Assembly (NCBI GenBank): GCA_946007445.1
Contig: CAMGAL010000015.1
Span: 1 to 16,012, forward strand
DNA length: 16,012 nucleotides
Origin: an uncultured Mediterranea sp.
Lineage (GTDB): Bacteria > Bacteroidota > Bacteroidia > Bacteroidales > Bacteroidaceae
Direction of reading: 5' to 3'
A model generated the notes under the pieces. The model was not told where the DNA came from. It saw nothing but the letters and a program-made list of their open reading frames with translations, and searched no databases. A program made the translations under genes and the position numbers. Shown piece by piece: positions 13,585 to 16,012 of this stretch (its first letter is position 1; each line of letters starts with the position of its first letter).

Positions 13585-13935
13585 ATGGCAAAATGTAGCA
13601 ACAAGAATGATTGGAAAGATAGACTGAATGTGGTGTACTCCACCAACCCCGATTTCCACTATGAAACGGAGGAGACTCCCGAGGCTGAAACCCTGGCTCC
13701 CGACCGGCAGAAACTGCGCGTGCGCAAGGAGACCAAAGGCCGGGGAGGCAAGGTGGTGACCGTCGTGGGCGGATTTACAGGCAGCGAGGAAGACCTCAAG
13801 GAGCTGGGCCGGCGACTGAAGACGCAGTGCGGCGTGGGCGGCAGCGTGAAGGAGGGCGAAATCATCGTGCAAGGTGACTTCCGCGAACGCATCGTGGAGC
13901 TGCTCCTGAAGGAGGGCTACAAGCAGACAAAGTGA
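13585..13935 (+). CDS. SUI1/eIF1-like translation factor (YciH type)
   Basis: A 116-residue protein. Residues about 43-112 form an SUI1 domain: KLRVRKETKGRGGK, VTVVGGFTG, ELGRRLKTQCGVGGSVKEGEIIVQGD and a final helix LLLKEGYKQ. The first 40 residues are a polar, acidic leader that is probably flexible. SUI1 proteins (eIF1 in eukaryotes, YciH in E. coli) bind the small ribosomal subunit near the P site and affect start selection; in bacteria the role is minor and mostly linked to stress. The gene has its own -7 box and diverges from rex. The DUF2027/Smr gene follows after 55 bases with no terminator seen, so the two may be co-transcribed. Confidence 0.9.
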   Translation: MAKCSNKNDWKDRLNVVYSTNPDFHYETEETPEAETLAPDRQKLRVRKETKGRGGKVVTVVGGFTGSEEDLKELGRRLKTQCGVGGSVKEGEIIVQGDFRERIVELLLKEGYKQTK

Positions 13936-13990
13936 GGGGGAGTGCGCTGTCAGTTGAAACATAGAAACAAACCGAAAAAAGAATAACGAT

Positions 13991-15103
13991 ATGAAAATAG
14001 GAGATAAAGTGCGCTTCCTCAGCGAAGTGGGAGGCGGAATAGTGACAGGATTCAGGGGCAAGGACATTGCCCTGGTGGCCGATGAAGATGGTTTCGACAT
14101 CCCCATGCCGGTGCGTGAGTGTGTCGTCATCGAGACGGACGACTATCAGGTGGCTTCGCCGGCGGCCAAAGCGGCCAAGGCTGCCAAGAAGGAACAGGCG
14201 AAACGTCCGTCCGAACAGCCGGCACGACCTGCCTCGGCCATCGAGGAGGAGCCGGTCTATCGGGTGGAGCGTCCGCAAATCTCGGTCTACAAGCAGCCCG
14301 AGCGGCGCGGAGCCGATGTGCTCAACCTCTACTTGGCCTTTGTGCCCGTCGATATCAAGGCGGTGAGCACCACCCCCTTCGAGACCTACCTGGTGAACGA
14401 CAGCAACTACTACCTCTACTTCACCTACGCCAGCGCCGAGGGAAAGGCCTGGACAGCCCGTGCCCACGGCGTGATAGAGCCCAACACCAAGCTGCTGCTG
14501 GAGGAGTTTCAGAAGAGCGAGCTCAACGACCGCGAGCGGGTCTCCGTGCAGGCCGTGGCCTTCAAGGAGGGACGCTCCTATGTGCAGAAGGCTACCGTTG
14601 GTGTGGAGCTGCGCGTGGATGCCGTGAAGTTCTACAAGCTGCATACCTTCCAGTCCACCGACTTCTTCGAGACCCCGGCCTTGCTCTACGAGGTGGTCAG
14701 GGACGATGCCCCGGTGAAGCAGGTTTATGTATCGGCCGACGAACTGAAGCAAGCCCTGCTCCACAAAAAGGAGGCCGACCTGCCCGCACAGCCTGCCGCC
14801 AAGTCGCAGAGTGCCAAGCAGGGCATTGTGGAGATTGACCTGCACATCGGCGAACTGCTCGACGACACCCGAGGCATGAGCAACGGCGAGATGCTGCGCT
14901 ACCAGCTCGATAAATTCCACGAGGTGATGGCACAGTACAAGAACAAGCGGGAGCAGCGCATCGTCTTCATCCACGGCAAGGGCGACGGCGTGCTGCGCAA
15001 GGCCTTGCTGCAGGAGTTGAAACGCAAGTACCCCAACTGCCGACATCAGGATGCCTCGTTTCAGGAGTATGGCTTCGGAGCCACGATGGTCACCATCAAG
15101 TAA
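13991..15103 (+). CDS. DUF2027 protein with C-terminal Smr domain
   Basis: This 370-residue cytoplasmic protein has three parts. Residues 1-50 form a small beta-rich domain ([16 protein letters not shown], then alternating strands up to VRECVVIE), followed by an Ala/Lys/Pro-rich linker (about 55-88). Residues about 90-250 are the DUF2027 core, with many strands ([32 protein letters not shown]). Residues about 281-370 are an Smr domain with the DLH motif (Asp283-His285) and HGKGDGVLR starting at His328. Smr domains occur in MutS2 and in proteins that cut nucleic acids; some act on mRNA at stalled or collided ribosomes. No MutS part is present, so this is not mutS2. The linker is low-complexity. 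Position behind an SUI1 factor hints at a link to translation, which is inference. Confidence 0.88.
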   Translation: MKIGDKVRFLSEVGGGIVTGFRGKDIALVADEDGFDIPMPVRECVVIETDDYQVASPAAKAAKAAKKEQAKRPSEQPARPASAIEEEPVYRVERPQISVYKQPERRGADVLNLYLAFVPVDIKAVSTTPFETYLVNDSNYYLYFTYASAEGKAWTARAHGVIEPNTKLLLEEFQKSELNDRERVSVQAVAFKEGRSYVQKATVGVELRVDAVKFYKLHTFQSTDFFETPALLYEVVRDDAPVKQVYVSADELKQALLHKKEADLPAQPAAKSQSAKQGIVEIDLHIGELLDDTRGMSNGEMLRYQLDKFHEVMAQYKNKREQRIVFIHGKGDGVLRKALLQELKRKYPNCRHQDASFQEYGFGATMVTIK

Positions 15104-15115
15104 ACCGCTGTGCCT

Positions 15116-16012
15116 ATGGGTCGTAGCTTGTGTCAGCCTCTCCCGCTCCTGCTCCTGCTGATGGGGATGTGCCTCCTCGGCTCGTGCGGACGGTCGTCAG
15201 AACCCGTCTCCGGCGAGTATCAGGAGTATCAGCACTTCATCCGCCGGCATGGCGACTCGCTTGCGCTCCGTCCGTCGTGGATGCGCGACGAGGTGCGTCG
15301 GCGCATGGATGCCACCCGCGATAGCCTGCTCTACTACCATTGTCAGGCAGTGGTGCAGAAGACGTGGATGATTTCCTCCGACTTCGACTCTGTATGGCCG
15401 CTGAACCGGGAGCTGGAACAATTCATTGCCACTTATCGGCCTACCCCTCAGGTGGCCGACTTGGCTTCCGACTGCTACAATATCCGCGGCAACCTCTATG
15501 CCCGTACCGGCAGGCTCGATTCGGCGGAACACTACTTCCGCCTTGCCTTGGCCCGCCTGAAGGAGGGTACGAACGTGCAGGCGAAGCCCGACATCCTGAT
15601 GAACCTGGCCGATGTCTGCTGCCAGCGTGGCCGCATGGAGTTGGGTGCCTCCTGCTACCGTCGGGCCCTGCTGCTCTGCGACTCGCTCGGCCTGCCCGAC
15701 CGGCGCAAGACCCCTATCTATTATGGCTTGGGGCAAATCTACGTCCACCTGCGCGACTTCGGCCAGTGCGACCGCTACTACTCCATGGCCGATAGCCTCT
15801 ACGACCAGTTGCTGCTCAACGAGAAGTACATCTACCCGGTGCAGCAGAATGAGGCCGGGAAGATGCGCTTCATCCAGCGGCAGCTGGATGCGGTGCGAAC
15901 CTTTGAGGACAGCCAGGGACAGCGGAGTGAGTTGACCAAGTCAGAGCGGGCAATTGTGCAGCAGATCATGGAGGACCGCTTCGTCGGTGAGACCATCGCC
16001 TCCATGGAGATG
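15116..16012 (+). CDS. TPR lipoprotein, C-terminus outside the window (partial)
   Basis: 299 codons are visible, still open at the window edge. The start has a hydrophobic Leu-rich signal with lipobox LGSC (lipid Cys24), so the protein should be anchored to a membrane facing the periplasm or surface. Three TPR-like helical pairs are seen at about 117-150 (YNIRGNLYARTGRLDSAEHY), 158-190 (LADVCCQRGRMELGASCYRR) and 200-230. The last visible residues (LTKSERAIVQQIM...) lose the TPR pattern. The ATG lies 12 bases after the DUF2027/Smr stop, suggesting one transcript. It resembles the periplasmic halves of TPR-type sensors and regulators in Bacteroidales, but no membrane helix or output domain is in view, so the function is unknown. 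Confidence 0.75.
   Translation, partial: MGRSLCQPLPLLLLLMGMCLLGSCGRSSEPVSGEYQEYQHFIRRHGDSLALRPSWMRDEVRRRMDATRDSLLYYHCQAVVQKTWMISSDFDSVWPLNRELEQFIATYRPTPQVADLASDCYNIRGNLYARTGRLDSAEHYFRLALARLKEGTNVQAKPDILMNLADVCCQRGRMELGASCYRRALLLCDSLGLPDRRKTPIYYGLGQIYVHLRDFGQCDRYYSMADSLYDQLLLNEKYIYPVQQNEAGKMRFIQRQLDAVRTFEDSQGQRSELTKSERAIVQQIMEDRFVGETIASMEM

Noticed and set aside
15950..16012. LuxR-like helix-turn-helix at the visible end of the TPR lipoprotein
   Set aside because: LTKSERAIVQQI looks like the start of such a domain, but the segment is cut by the window edge, no membrane helix precedes it, and a lipid anchor argues against DNA binding unless a helix intervenes.

Overview
The window reads as a chromosomal segment of a Bacteroidales bacterium (Bacteroidota), probably a gut anaerobe with a fairly GC-rich genome. 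The basis is content and style: a FeoA-FeoB fusion followed by a tiny Cys-rich Feo protein, a Rex regulator of the Bacteroides type, sensor kinases with a periplasmic TPR domain, a DUF2027/Smr protein next to an SUI1 factor, and -7 boxes of the form TAnnTTTG in the one divergent promoter region. The genus cannot be fixed from the sequence alone. No rRNA, tRNA, CRISPR, IS element or prophage gene was seen. Gene density is very high and no stretch over 300 bases lacks a gene.

Left part, + strand (1-6218): the last 26 codons of a sensor histidine kinase overlap by ATGA the start of a second TPR sensor kinase whose ATP-binding domain is badly eroded. After a short AT-rich stretch of tandem repeats come metY (sulfhydrylation of O-acetylhomoserine), prmA (ribosomal protein L11 methyltransferase) and a secreted helix-hairpin-helix protein with a beta-barrel-like body. 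Spacing of 3 and 14 bases suggests one transcript from metY onward.

Middle, + strand (6219-8923): an iron uptake unit, the FeoAB fusion plus a 45-residue Cys-rich membrane protein overlapping it by four bases. Its leader holds a possible promoter overlapped by an inverted repeat.

Middle right, - strand (13473 down to 8975): a compact run rex - FAH-family hydrolase - ispF - thiD - thiE - metal permease with a C-terminal HMA domain. It joins redox sensing, the MEP isoprenoid pathway, thiamine synthesis and metal efflux. rex is broken: about 36 bases coding for the DNA-binding wing are garbled and end in an in-frame TAA, while the sequence on both sides stays in the same frame and well conserved.

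Right part, + strand (13585-16012): a bacterial SUI1/eIF1-like factor, a DUF2027 protein with a C-terminal Smr domain, and a TPR lipoprotein that runs off the window. The rex and SUI1 genes diverge from a 111-base region with one -7 box on each strand and a palindrome between them.

I found no clear new defence or mobile system. The points most worth a second look are the damaged rex wing, the kinase pair with a degenerate partner, the periplasmic helix-hairpin-helix barrel protein, and the rex-ispF-thiDE-permease grouping.
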